A stretch of DNA of 64,000 nucleotides from Elymus sibiricus. Taxonomy: Eukaryota > Streptophyta > Magnoliopsida > Poales > Poaceae. Of the stretch, positions 1 through 10,669 are shown piece by piece (the first letter of the stretch is position 1; every line of letters begins with the position of its first letter). The stretch covers positions 244,163,595 to 244,227,594 of the forward strand of contig CM077671.1 in assembly GCA_039707655.1 (NCBI GenBank). Direction: 5' to 3'. The notes beneath the pieces were generated by a model, which was not told the origin of the DNA, did not search any database, and saw only the letters and a list, made by a program, of their open reading frames with translations. A program made the position numbers and the translations under genes.

Positions 1-266
1 CGCGTCTCCACCTTCCAGGTGCCACAGACCGAGGCCAGGGTGCAGTACTACGGGCGAGCTTCGACGACCTTTTTTACCCACCCATATGTCACTCCCTCCA
101 TGTAGAAAAGCATGCAATTTGAAGCATAGAATAGTTCTTAACATAGATAGATAGTTCTTACATAAAACATTATATAACACGACATAGAAATAAGGGAACC
201 CTAGAAATAAAGCTCAGAGAGCATAATAGCAGCATACAATATATATCTTACGTACTACGTAGTGCA
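1..266. other. 3' flank of the first gene-like unit, no gene seen
   Basis: Short stretch at the window edge, AT-rich from about 100 onward. It lies downstream of the minus-strand pseudogene ending at 267 and may hold its 3' untranslated part. No open frame of interest and no repeat end was recognised. Confidence 0.3.
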
Positions 267-761
267 CTACACGTCTTCGTCGTCGGAGATGGCCTGATCC
301 GCCTGTGCGGGAGTCTGATCCGCCTGCGCGGGAGCCTGGTCCGCCTGCGCCGCCACCTGCGCCTCCTCCTGCGCCGCCCGCGCTGCCTCCATCTGCTGCT
401 GACGAAGACGCCGGGCCTACTCCGACCGGATGGAGTTGAGGATCACCACCTGGTCGGGCCACAGATAGTAGACCGGCGGTGCCTCCACTTCCGGCTCCTC
501 CGGCGGCGCCTCCTCCTCCGCCCCCTGCAGCGGCGCCTCCTCCTCCGGCTGTCGCGGTGGTGCCTCCTCCTCCGGCTCCTGCGGCGGCGCCTCCTCCTCC
601 GGCTACGGCGGCGCCTCCTCTGGCCCCTCCTCCCCCATCTCCGACCCCTCCTCAAAATCCTCCTCCGGTTCCATAGGTAGCCTCGCTTGCCTCCGGATTT
701 GGGCCTGCCGAAGGAGGAAGAGACGATGTTTGACTGTGTAGTACTGGCGGCGTGGTGGCAT
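267..761 (-). pseudogene. PE-rich ORF with two in-frame stops (unit A)
   Basis: Reading on the minus strand from ATG at 761 to TAG at 267-269 gives one continuous 165-codon frame broken only by two TAG codons (603-605 and 417-419). The N-terminal ~30 residues are basic (MPPRRQYY start); the middle repeats an EEEAPP motif separated by P, Q and E; the C-terminus is alanine/glutamine-rich with a short AQADQ repeat and an acidic DDED end. Both stops fall where the surrounding pattern suggests glutamine, so CAG to TAG change is a plausible cause. A TATA-like box lies about 90 bp upstream. I do not recognise the protein. Composition suggests a TE-associated low-complexity protein; function unknown. 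Confidence 0.45.
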
Positions 762-848
762 GGCTGATGGGCTCGGAGAGGGGAGTGCTCGGGTGCCGGC
801 GAGGAGAGGGAGCAGGCGGATGAGCTAGGGCTGGGGGACGCCCTCCGG

Positions 849-856
849 CTTAAATA
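849..856 (-). promoter_or_regulatory. TATA-like box of unit A
   Basis: Minus strand reads TATTTAAG about 90 bp upstream of the ATG at 761. Unit C has TATTTAAA at nearly the same distance from its ATG (11498-11505), which supports a genuine core promoter. Confidence 0.4.
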
Positions 857-861
857 GCCGT

Positions 862-2659
862 CTATGGATAATGACGGGGAGCCGGGCGAGTGGATGATCT
901 AGCGATCCAACGATCCAACGATGCAGAGCCATCCAACGATCCAACGATGCAGAGCAAATAGTCCATCATTTTATCAAATATTCCAATAACAGAGCAAAAA
1001 AAAAGTGCTCCAAAGAAATTTGAATTTGATAAATGTGCTCCAAAAAAATGCAAAAATAATAATAAAACATTATTAATTTTTGAATAGTTTGTGGCCGTTT
1101 TGCATGATAAAAATAAATTTGGCCCTTATAAATTTGATCATTTTGCATTTGTATTGAACAAATTGTTGTGTAATTTCTAACGATGCAAAAAAAAAACAGA
1201 GCCAACACGTTCACTAAAAACAGAGCAAACGATGCAAAAAAATGACACAATTCGACGGCCCAACCAGAGCTTGGTTTCCTTTTGGGCCCAATAACTACGT
1301 TTTTTTTCACGGAGTCAATGGTGGGCGAGCAGCCGAGCATAACCAATAGGATCGCCTCTCACGGATCGCCCCACGATCCAATGATGTGGAGCCGTCCATA
1401 TGATCGGACGGCTGACGTTCGGAGCTAGGGTTAGGAGGGGTTTTGAGGGGTTTTGAGCTGGTCAACGGGGTTTCCAAGGCTTTGATTGAGCATAACTAAT
1501 TTAAAAAAAATCGAAAAAATATGAAACCTTCGCCGTTCGTCGTTTTATAAGACACACTAACGAGGAAAAATACTAAACTTGGTATACAGACATTTTCAAA
1601 AAAAAAAACTAGCTGGCACGATCGAGGTCAAATGAGCACCATTAATTTAAAAAAAATCAAAAAAATATAAAACCTGCGCACAATGTTGTCTTATGCGACA
1701 TGTTACCTACCAAAAATCATAAACTTGGTCTATGGTCATTTTCATGAAAAAACCTTCACACATATGAGCTATCACGTACAACATTTCATAGAGTTCAAGG
1801 AGAGGAGGTAGGGTTACCTTCTGTTTTTGAAAAATTTAAAAAAATCAAAAAAATCACCAAAGCTTTATTTCAAAGTGAATAAGAAGGATCTGAACTTAGT
1901 TTTCCATTTTCATATTTTAAACGTGTTTTTAATAGTTTTTATATTAAAGCATATTTTTTCAAAACAAAATGTAAAAATATGAAGATTAATTCAAAAAATA
2001 GTGAGACTTCGAATCTACACTATATAGATTGAATAGGTGTTAATAAAAAACATTTGGCTCATTTAGAGTAGGTCCAAAAAAAACTTGATTACAAATGGGG
2101 CTGTTTACCCTAGCCTGGGAGCTCATTTGGAGCACATTTCTCAAATTCAAATTTCTTTGACCTCCTCTAAATCACCTCAAATTTTGCACACATGATCTCC
2201 TACACAAACATAGATAGGTTGCCAAGGTTTTATTTTTTTTTTTGCATTTTTTTGAATTTATACTGTCCTGTCGAATGTCAGTTCAAAACATCGGATAATG
2301 AGACATGGTGGGAAAAAGCATGCATTTGATTAATAAACATACTCCTTTATTACAAAAAATCATTACATCTTCATTCAAATGATGGACTATTTGCTCTTTT
2401 TTCTTATTCTTTGCAGCATGTCTGATCAGTGAAGCAACACTGAAATAGCATAGTACCATACCATCCATAGATAGTTCACACAAATACCCAATATAGATAG
2501 CAGACAAATTTAAAAAACATCATCAAAAATTTAAAAAACATCATAAATACCCAATATAGACAGCCATATATACCATCATAGTACCATACCATCCATAGAT
2601 AGTTCACACACAAAGTTCACCAAACAACCAAAAGTAATTAACATCATCACATCATCACA
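862..2659. other. AT-rich spacer between units A and B with short direct repeats
   Basis: No coding sequence is supported. 903-955 holds two near-identical copies of a ~26-bp repeat built on GATCCAACGATCCAACGATG. 1340-1470 (GATCGCC.. then GGGGTTTTGAGGGGTTTTGAG) matches 11940-12090 upstream of unit C. 1490-1760 contains two similar blocks with an A-rich core and ATGAAACCT/ATAAAACCT. The rest is poly-A/T-rich without a recognised transposon end. Confidence 0.4.
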
Positions 2660-3957
2660 TCACTTGGGAAGGGGAGTCAGGACTTTCGTGAGGGCACCAT
2701 GCTGCCCCCTGATCTTGTAGTCCTCGCCGTGGTTGGCTACATCTTCTGCATGAGCTAGAAGGTGAATGAAGCGGCCGGACTTTGGCTTTGGCTTGGTGGT
2801 GCAGTAGGGGCAGCGCCAAGTGTTGGTCTTGCTTTTGTAGTAGTAATCAGCTCCCTTGGCCCTGATCTTCTCCTCTTCCTTCGCTTTGAAGGAAGCGAAG
2901 TTGCCGTCGTCCACATCCACATCTTCTCCAGAGACATACTGCACACACGAATGAATTACATTAATACATTATAGATTCATATACACCATGTCAAAGGAAC
3001 TAAATGAACAATCTAAATTTCAAGTAGGCTTACCTCATACTCTTCATCGTCACCATACCCTGGATCGTACGGGTCCTTGAACCCAGTAAGGTCCAGCTTC
3101 CTATTTTTCCCCCAACCATCCTCCTCCTGAATATACAATTACATCCATCACTACTAAATACAGAAGCCAATTGAAAATTTAGATATGCACACATGACACA
3201 TTGATCATAGGGCTAATATACTATGATCCTATTTGCATTTTCCATTGTCATGCACACACATTGAACAACAGAGCTAATATAACTACATATTGTGGACAAA
3301 TTTATATACTAATGAATCAAATAACTTCTTAATCAATGGATTCCATTTGGGCATATGACATTCAAAACCCCAATCTGCGTAGCATTCAAAAACAAATCTA
3401 ATAGGGACCCAATCTAATAAGCATACATGTCTGTAGCATTAAAAACCCCAATCTGTGTAGCATTATAAACAAGGGAAACAAATCTAATAAGCATACATCT
3501 GTGTAGCATTGAATATAGATCTATCTAGCATTTTTGCAAAGAATGTAATCCAAAAAACCCTAGTAAAAAAACCCCAATCCCCCCATTCAGAAAACCCCGG
3601 CCCATCCGTCAAACCAACTACTCTAACCATCTGTACTACCGTACGAATCACAATCTAACCAATTCAACTAACTCTACAAGATAAATATTGGAACTAACAA
3701 GCAAGTGCAAATACCTCCTGCTCCTCGCCAGGCTGCGCATCGGGATGTACTGCGCCGCTCGACGCCGTCACCTTCAGCTCCGGCAACGCTGAGGCGGAGC
3801 CTGCCACCTCCTTCTCCAAATCCGCAGCGGTTGCAAGTTTCCCCGCACCGCCGTGGATGCCGCCAATGTCCTTCACTTCATCCGCCAGCACCGTGCCCTG
3901 CAGCTCCACTACTACATCTCCGGCCGCTGCTCCGGCGTCGCCACGAGCGTCCGCCAT
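2660..3957 (-). CDS. three-exon gene with zf-XS-like zinc finger (unit B)
   Basis: Three exons join in frame on the minus strand with canonical GT-AG introns: exon 1 3957-3715 (81 codons), exon 2 3126-3034 (31 codons), exon 3 2938-2660 (92 codons plus TGA). Predicted protein 204 aa with no stop. Exon 1 encodes an alanine-rich, acidic N-terminus. Exon 2 is hydrophilic (GWGKNRKLDLTGFKDPYDPG). Exon 3 carries a Cys/His module: C155-P-Y-C158 followed by HLLAHAEDV (H175) and a conserved-looking QHGALTKVL tail (H192). This order resembles the zf-XS zinc finger found in plant XS-domain/SGS3-like proteins; no XS domain follows, so full SGS3 function is not implied. A TATA box lies 176 bp upstream of the ATG. 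It could be a captured host gene or a TE-linked gene; expression is unknown. Confidence 0.6.
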
Positions 3958-4132
3958 CGGACAGATGGAGGCGATGAAGGTGAGGAAGAGGATGCGGTGG
4001 GGGAGAGCGAGACGGTGCGGTGGAGGCAGGGGAGGAAAGCGAGACGACGCGGTGGGGGAGAGGAAGACGATGCGGCAGGGAGGGGATTTGGGGGAAATGG
4101 TAGGGGCGATGCGCCGGGAGGTGGTTCCCCCT

Positions 4133-4139
4133 CTTTATA
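4133..4139 (-). promoter_or_regulatory. TATA box of the zf-XS-like gene
   Basis: Minus strand reads GTATAAAGAGGGGG about 176 bp upstream of the ATG at 3957, followed by a C-rich, pyrimidine-rich leader typical of grass 5' UTRs. Confidence 0.5.
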
Positions 4140-4381
4140 CGATGGGACGTTTCGGGCAAGTCCCATGGACACGTGCTACCCCACGACCGCGGTCAGTTGC
4201 ATGCGCGGGAGTGGCCCCACTCGTTAGAGTTAACGGTCAGAGGCATTGACCCGACGGCAACGTCCGTTGTAACCTGTTCTGAGGGTTTCAGGCAAGGGAG
4301 TGGGGAAAAGTGAGCAAAAGTTAAGAGCGTGGGGATGAATGAGTACAACTAACGAACCAGGGGCACAGATGTAAAAATCCC
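4140..4381 (-). other. 5' flank of unit B, similar to the 5' flank of unit D
   Basis: 4293-4380 contains, on the plus strand, GGGGAAAAGTGAGCAAAA and a nearby GGGGCACAGATGTAAAAATCCC. A matching block occurs at 31226-31315 upstream of unit D. The block ends abruptly at 4381 where the truncated LTR begins. Confidence 0.45.
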
Positions 4382-5147
4382 ATATTATTATCCAATGATG
4401 TGTGGCTATCCTATGATGTTTGAGTAGATTTGTTTTGTCCTGTGGGTTGATTGATGATCGTAATTGGTTTGAGTTGTATGTTTTATTTTGGTGCTGTCCT
4501 AAGGTGCCTTCCATGAGGCGCACACGTGAAGGATTAACGCCGAAGGGTGTTGCAATATGTTCATGATTCGCTTATAGTGGGTTGGTGAGGAACTAAAACA
4601 CAAACCCGAGTAAGGGGATTGTTGCGTATGGGATTAAAGAGGACTTGATGTTTAATGCTATGGTTGGGTTTACCTTAATGATTTCTAGTAGTTGCGGATG
4701 CTTGCTAGAGGTCCAATCATAAGTGCATATGATCCAAGTATGGAAATTATGTTAGCGTATGCCTGTCCCTCATATAAAACTGCAATAATGATTACTGATA
4801 TAGTTATCGATTGCCTAGGGACAAATCTTTCTCTTGTGTTACACAAAAAGCTTTTTACTAAATAATTTACTTTATTGTTCTTTATCTAAAAAGCCCCTAA
4901 ATTTTATTTACTTGTCCTTTATTACCTTGCAAAACTATCTTTACACTTACTAAGTACTTCTAGTTTTATTCCCGCAAAGTAGTTTCATACTTGTTCTTAG
5001 TAAAGTAAGCGTTAGTGTGTGTAGAGTTGTATCGGTGGTCGATAGAACTTGAGAGAATATTTATTCTACCTTTATCTCCTCGTTGGGTTCGACCCTCTTA
5101 CTTATCGAAAAAGGCTACAAACGATCCCCTACACTTGTGGGTTATCA
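4382..5147 (+). repeat. partial left LTR of the gypsy-like element
   Basis: Aligns with 9319-10075 from ATATTATTATCC to the terminal GTTATCA. The first ~740 bp of the LTR are missing; the break lies at or next to 4381. Confidence 0.8.
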
Positions 5148-6928
5148 GACTAGTCCAAAGATAATAGGTATTCAAGGAGTGATAATCAAAACCTTCATGT
5201 AGCACATTAAAGAGAAATTTTGGGTTAATGATATTGATGTGGTAATGCGAAAGAGTGTGATTACATCATTGTTGATTCGTAGAAGTGTCGATATTAAGTG
5301 GTGTTAATTTCTTGTTTGACTAAATATTAAAAAGGCATGGTGAGGATGTGTGAGCATTTCTATTCCTCGTTAAAATCCTAGTGTTGTTTCGGGTCGGAGG
5401 CGCGCGATGGTTAACTCCTCCCAACCTCCTCCCTCGGGGCATGCAAGTAGTACTTTGATTTGTGATAAAACTAATAAACTTTGCAATAAGTACATGAGTT
5501 CTTTATGAATAATGTGAAACCATGGACATACGCAATCTCACCTATTCATATTTGCTAGCCTCTTTGGTACCGTGCCTTGCCCATTCTCACCTCGAGGATC
5601 GGTGCAAATCTTGCCAGTGCATCCAAACCCCATGACATGATACGCTCTATTGCACATAATCATCATTATATCTTCCTCAAAACAGCCACCATACCTACCT
5701 ATCATGGCATTTCCATAGCCATTCCGAGATATATTGCCATGCAACTTCCACCATCACTTCATATGAATTATATTTCCATTGTCATATTGCTTTGCATGAT
5801 CGTAAGATAGCTAGCATGATATTTACATGGCTTGTCCATTTTTTGATATCTTTTGCTACGCTAGATCATTGCACATCTTGGTACACTGTCAGAGGCATTC
5901 ATATAGAGTCATATCATCATAGCAGTTTTTCATATCGAGTTGTAAGTAAATAAAAGTGTGATGATCATCATTATTATAGCATTGTCCCAGTGAGGAAAGG
6001 ATGATGGAGACTATGATTCCCCCATAAGTCGGGATGAGACTCCGGACGAAAAATGAAAAATGGAGGAGGCCAAATGAGCCCACCACAAAAGAATGGGGGA
6101 GGCGGAAAAAAGAGAAAAAAATCCCACCATGAAAAAAATAAAAAAATAAAAATGAGAGAAAAAGAGAGAAGGGACTTTGGTACTATCCTTTAACACACTT
6201 GTGCCTCAAAGTGGCACCATGTTCTTCATATAGAGAGTCTCTTGTTTTGTCACTTCCATATGCTAGTGGGAATTCTTAATTATAGAACTTGGCTTGTATA
6301 TTCCGTTGACGGGCTTCCTCAAATGTCCGAGGTCTTCATGAGCAAGCAAGTTGGATGCACACCCACTTAGCTTCCGTTGAGCTTTCATACACTTATAGCT
6401 CTAGTGCATCCGATGCATGGCAATCCCTACTCCTCGCATTGATATCTATTGATGGACATCTCCATAGCCCGTTGATACGCCGAGTTGATGCGAGACTTTC
6501 TTCTCCACTTTTACACCTTTGAAACCTACCACCACATTCTATTCCACCTATATGCTATGTCCATGGTTCACGCTCATGTATTGCGTGAAGAATAAAAAGT
6601 TGATGCATACTGAAAAAGTACGATCCAATTGCCTGACTTTAACACCATGGTGCTTAACATTTGTATTAATGTGGTGAAGACGAAGCCATACCTTGCTAAT
6701 ATAATAAGATGAACAGGGGTAAACAATCTTTGGGGATCATATACTTTGAAAGATTGATGATTTTGTTGCTTGTGCTTATAAGTATTACTATGTCAATGTT
6801 TGTTAATTCATCTTTTCTCAATGAGCATACATACAAAAGATTACATATTGGGTAGCATGTCACATTAAAAATTCTGTTTTTATCATTTAGCTACTCAAGG
6901 ACGAGCAGGAATTAAGCTTGGGGATGCT
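5148..6928 (+). other. internal region of the truncated gypsy-like element, no coding capacity
   Basis: No gag or pol remnant is visible. An A-rich low-complexity tract lies at 6050-6170. The polypurine-type tract (6911-6928) directly precedes the TG of the right LTR. Confidence 0.6.
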
Positions 6929-7347
6929 TGAGACGTCTCCAATGTATCTATAATTTTTGATTGTTCCATGCTATTATATTATCATTCTAGGATACTTTTT
7001 GAGTAATTATTTACCAATTTATATAAGTTTTGAGCACTAACCTATTGACCCAGTACCCAGTGCCAGTTCTTGTTTTTTTTGTGTTTTTTATTTCGCAGAA
7101 ATTCCATATAAGACGGTATCCAAACGCGATAAAAATTTACGTAGATTTTTATGGAATATATGTGAATTTTGGGAGTCGGAATCAACGCAAGACGATGCCC
7201 GAGGGCCCCACCACACAACAGGGCACGACCCGATTGGAGTTACGTATCTCGGGATATTACAGCCCCCTGTATTTTCGCGATTATAACCCCCCTGTAAATA
7301 TCAGCCCGATTGGAGTTACGTATCTCGGATATTTAAGAAACGGTGAA

Positions 7348-7863
7348 GAGTAAATTGCATAAAAGTACCACAATTGAGGCAGTACGTGCGGACTGTTACC
7401 AAGATTGTTAATTTTTTCATGTCAGTACCAACTTTGTGCCAGGCCGTTGCCAATCGAGCTAAACTGCGAATACATACGTATTGACGGTGTATCTAACCAA
7501 CAGGGCCCGCCTGGCAGGTGCTGACGTGGCAGTTTTTTTTGCAAAAAACCCCTTGCTTTATACATAATCACATAAATGCCCTTTATTTCACAGAAAAAAT
7601 CCTGTAAAAGATTTTTTTGTTCGGAATTTTTGAACGCCGAGTCGGACTCTTTTGAAAGTTTCCAACAAATTGGACATTTAAATAAAACAAAGGAAAATCG
7701 GTGGCATGCGGGATTTGAACCCGCGACCACCCGTACGCAGGCGTCGCGCCTGAGCCACCATGACACAGAGTGGCTCGCGTTACAGAACGAGCACCATGTC
7801 ACTTATACTAGGCTAGACATGCTGGGCTGGCTGGTTGGGCCAAGCGAGGCCTACTTTTTTTTC
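7348..7863 (+). repeat. left terminal inverted repeat of the Mutator-like element
   Basis: Reverse complement of 8465-8981 with scattered mismatches across its full length; includes a degraded tRNA-like block at 7701-7766. Confidence 0.8.
7701..7766 (-). other. degenerate tRNA-like sequence in the left TIR
   Basis: Minus-strand copy of the tRNA-like block in the right TIR. The T-arm (GCGGG TTCAAAT CCCGC) is intact but the acceptor pairing is degraded. Not a functional tRNA. Confidence 0.45.
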
Positions 7864-7904
7864 GTTTTGCGTTTTACTCGGCCGGCTGGTTGGGCCTAAC
7901 GAGG

Positions 7905-8160
7905 CTGCGTGGCTGCAGGAATTGATGCAAATATTCAAAATATTGTATGTAATTATAAAATACGCCACTATTAGCAAATACGGAAATTATATGTTGTGTG
8001 GCTGCAGGAATCGATACAAATATTGTGTATCCTCCTTATATTATTCAAATACGCAAAAATGAAATTATTGCATGGCTGCAGGAATTAATGACATATAGTA
8101 TTCAAATACACAGAAATAAAATTATTGCGTGGCTGCAGGAATTGATGACACGTATTAAAA
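7905..8160 (+). repeat. four irregularly spaced copies of a short motif in the Mutator-like core
   Basis: GGCTGCAGGAATTGATG-type motifs occur at 7911, 8000, 8074 and 8131, separated by AT-rich sequence with shared pieces (ATTCAAATAC..AAATAAAATTATTG). They account for most of the left half of the element core. Confidence 0.5.
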
Positions 8161-8464
8161 ATATTTGTGTAAACATAACAAATTTTAGAAATGCATTAAA
8201 ACTGTTCAACTTTTACAAAAAAATTAGGTGTTTCTTGAAATATAAAATTGTTTTACACAATAATATGTTTAGAAAATTACGTATTATTGTAGATACCACT
8301 GTGTAATAAACTATTAAAAATATTCATTCATCATATCTACATTGTCAAAAACAAATGCATGGAGAAAATGTTTACCATGAATTACAAAAAGTTCGCTGTG
8401 GATTATGTAAAATCTTCGCCGCGCATTATGTAAAGTTGGCCGCGCATTACAAAAAGTTTGCCGC

Positions 8465-8981
8465 GAAAAAAGTAGGCCTAGCTTGGCCCAACCAGCCAGC
8501 CTAGCATGTCTAGCCTAGTATAAGAGATATGGTGCTCGCTCTGTAACCCGAGCCACTCTGTGGCCTGGTGGCTCGGGCGCGGCGCCTGCGTACGGGTGGT
8601 CGCGGGTTCGAATCCCGCCGGCCACCGATTTTCGTTTGTTTTATTTAAATGTTCAATTCGATGGAAACTTTCAAAAGAGTCCGATTCGGCGTTGAAAAAT
8701 TCCGAAAATAATAATCTTTCACATGATCTTTTTTCTACGAAATAAAGGGCATTTATGTGATTACGTATAAAGCAAGGGGGTTTTCCGCAAAAAACCTGCC
8801 ACGTCAGCACCTGACAGGCGGGCCCCGTCGGTCAAATACACCGTCAATACGTATTTATACGCGGTTTAGCTCGATTTGCAACGGCCTAGCACAAAGTTGG
8901 TACTGACATGAAAAAAATTAGCAATCTTGGTACCAATCTGCACGTTCTGCCCCAATTGTGGTACTTCTGTGCAATTAACTC
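8465..8981 (-). repeat. right terminal inverted repeat of the Mutator-like element
   Basis: Reverse complement of 7348-7863; contains the better preserved tRNA-like block at 8560-8626. Confidence 0.8.
8560..8626 (+). other. tRNA-like sequence within the right TIR
   Basis: The T-arm is perfect (GCGGG stem, TTCGAAT loop, CCCGC stem, 8602-8618) and matches the B-box GGTTCGAATCC. The 5' GTGGCC (8560-8565) pairs fully with GGCCAC (8620-8625) as an acceptor stem, and TGGCCTGGTGG resembles an A-box. Length is only ~67 nt and no convincing D- or anticodon arm forms, so this is tRNA-derived rather than a working tRNA gene. A SINE-like head is the alternative reading. Confidence 0.5.
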
Positions 8982-10075
8982 AACGGTAAAGGGGTCCAAA
9001 AATAGTCGCGAAAATAGAAGAGAACGAGAGAGAGAGAGATCCAATCTCAGAGGGGCTCTTGCCCTTCGGAAGCCACTGCGACCATGGATCAGAGGGGAAA
9101 CCCTCCTCCCACCTAGGGAGGAGGCCAAGGAAGAAGAAGAAGAAGGAGGGGGGCTCTCCCCCCTCTCTCCCGGTGGCGCTGAAGCGCCGCCGGGGCATCC
9201 ATCGTGACGACGATCTACACCAACAACTTCATCGCCATCACCACCAACTCTCTCCCCCTCTATGCAATGGTGTAAAACCTCTTCTCCCTGCTGTAATCTC
9301 TACTTAAACATGGTGATTAATGCTATATATTATTATCCAATGATGTGTGGCTATCCTATGATGTTTGAGTAGATTTCTTTTGTCCTATGGGTTGATTGAT
9401 GATCGTGATTGGTTTGAGATGTATGTTCAATTTTTGTGCTATCCTATGGTGCCCGCCATGTCACGCAAGCGTTTGGGATCCCCGCTGTAGGGTGTTGCAA
9501 AATGTTTACGATTCGCTAATAGTGGGCGGTTAGAGTGACAGAAGTTTACATCCGAGTATGGGGATTGTTTACGTATGGGATAAATGGGACTTGATGTTTA
9601 ATGCTATGGTTGGGTTTACCTTAACGATTTCTAGTAGTTGCGGATGCTTGCTAGAATTCCAATCATAAGTGCATATGATCCATGTATGGAAAGTATGTTA
9701 GCGTATGCCTCTCCCTCATATAAAACTGCAACAATGATACCTGTCTAGTTATCGATCGCCTAGGGACAAATCTTTCTCTTGTGCTACAAAAATCTCTCTA
9801 TTAAACAATTAACTTAATTAATATTTATCTAAACAGCCCCTAACTTTTATTTACCTTGCAAAACTATCTTTTACACCTACCAAGTACTTCTAGTTTCATT
9901 CCCGCAAAATAGTTTCATACTTGTTCTAGGTAAAGTAAGCGTTAGCATGCCTAGAGTTGTATTGGTGGTCGATAGAACTTGAGAGAATATTAATTCCACC
10001 TTTAGCCCCTCATTGGGTTCGACAATCCTACTTATCGAAAAAGGCTACAAACGATCCCTACACTTGTGGTTATCA

Positions 10076-10669
10076 TGGGTGCATATACTGACTTGTAGGA
10101 CCCGTCTGTCAGCGGCCGCGTGGTCGTAGGTGGGTGGTCTCATTGACACGTAGGACACCATGTTAGCAGTAGCTTGGTTGTTGTTCATGTGCGCAGTTAC
10201 TGACTCGTGGGACCCCATCGGTCAGCAGTTGCGCGGTGGGCAGATGGCAAAGATGGTGGCTTATTACGGCAGGAAGTTTACTCGAACTCGAGATGCAAAT
10301 GCCAACTGACCAAGTACGTCTACGCGTCATTTGAAACACTCCTCGCTCTTCCTTTCTGTTTTCCAATATTTTTTACACCATTTAAGTATTCCTGGTTCAA
10401 ATGGACACCAAAATTCAAGTTTTTTTCTGCTTCTTCTTTTTAAAATCTTTTCATCCAAAGACTACCTTATGTATTTCACTCCAAAGATAACCACATTAAG
10501 TCAATTTGATGCAATTAAATATTCAAAAAAATAAAAATGCAATCACACGAACATAACATCAATATATAATATATTCCCTTAATATATTGGGAACATGTAC
10601 ATTACATAGATAGGCCCCTACACCACCAAGTTCACTCCGGGCACCCGCTCACTCCTCATTATACCTGGC
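10076..10669. other. spacer 3' of unit C
   Basis: No gene seen. 10481-10566 (CAAAGATAACCACATTAA ... CACGAACATAACAT) matches 12520-12610, the 3' flank of unit D, marking a shared downstream module. Confidence 0.4.

Larger units (their letters stand above)
7348..8981. mobile_element. Mutator-like element with long TIRs
   Basis: 1,634 bp flanked by a 9-bp TSD (AACGGTGAA at 7339-7347, AACGGTAAA at 8982-8990, one mismatch). The termini form imperfect inverted repeats of about 515 bp (7348-7863 and 8465-8981), starting GAGTAAATTGCA / GAGTTAATTGCA. Long TIRs plus a 9-bp TSD are typical of Mutator-like elements. The ~600-bp core is AT-rich and non-coding, so the element is non-autonomous. It sits inside a gypsy LTR. 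Confidence 0.85.
4382..10075 (+). mobile_element. truncated non-coding Ty3-gypsy-like LTR element
   Basis: A partial left LTR (4382-5147) matches the distal half of a complete right LTR (6929-10075, itself interrupted by a 1.6-kb Mutator-like element). The 1.8-kb internal region codes for nothing recognisable and resembles the non-coding 3' internal region of Triticeae gypsy elements; it ends in a polypurine-type tract ATTAAGCTTGGGGATGCT just before the right LTR. No primer binding site is visible after the left LTR (sequence GACTAGTCC). The left LTR has lost its 5' part and no TSD can be seen, so the element is a deletion derivative or remnant. Confidence 0.75.
6929..10075 (+). repeat. right LTR of the gypsy-like element (interrupted)
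   Basis: Begins TGAGACGTCTCC and ends GTTATCA; about 1.5 kb once the nested element 7348-8981 and one TSD copy are removed. It shares the GATAACT/CTTATCGAAAAAGGCTAC terminal region with the left LTR. Confidence 0.75.

Noticed and set aside
7905..8160. Cloning-vector contamination (GGCTGCAGGAATT resembles a polylinker)
   Set aside because: The EcoRI site is absent, the motif occurs four times in AT-rich DNA, and no other vector sequence is present.
8560..8626. Functional tRNA gene
   Set aside because: Only ~67 nt, no convincing D or anticodon arm, and repeated in both TIRs of a transposon; kept as a tRNA-like remnant.
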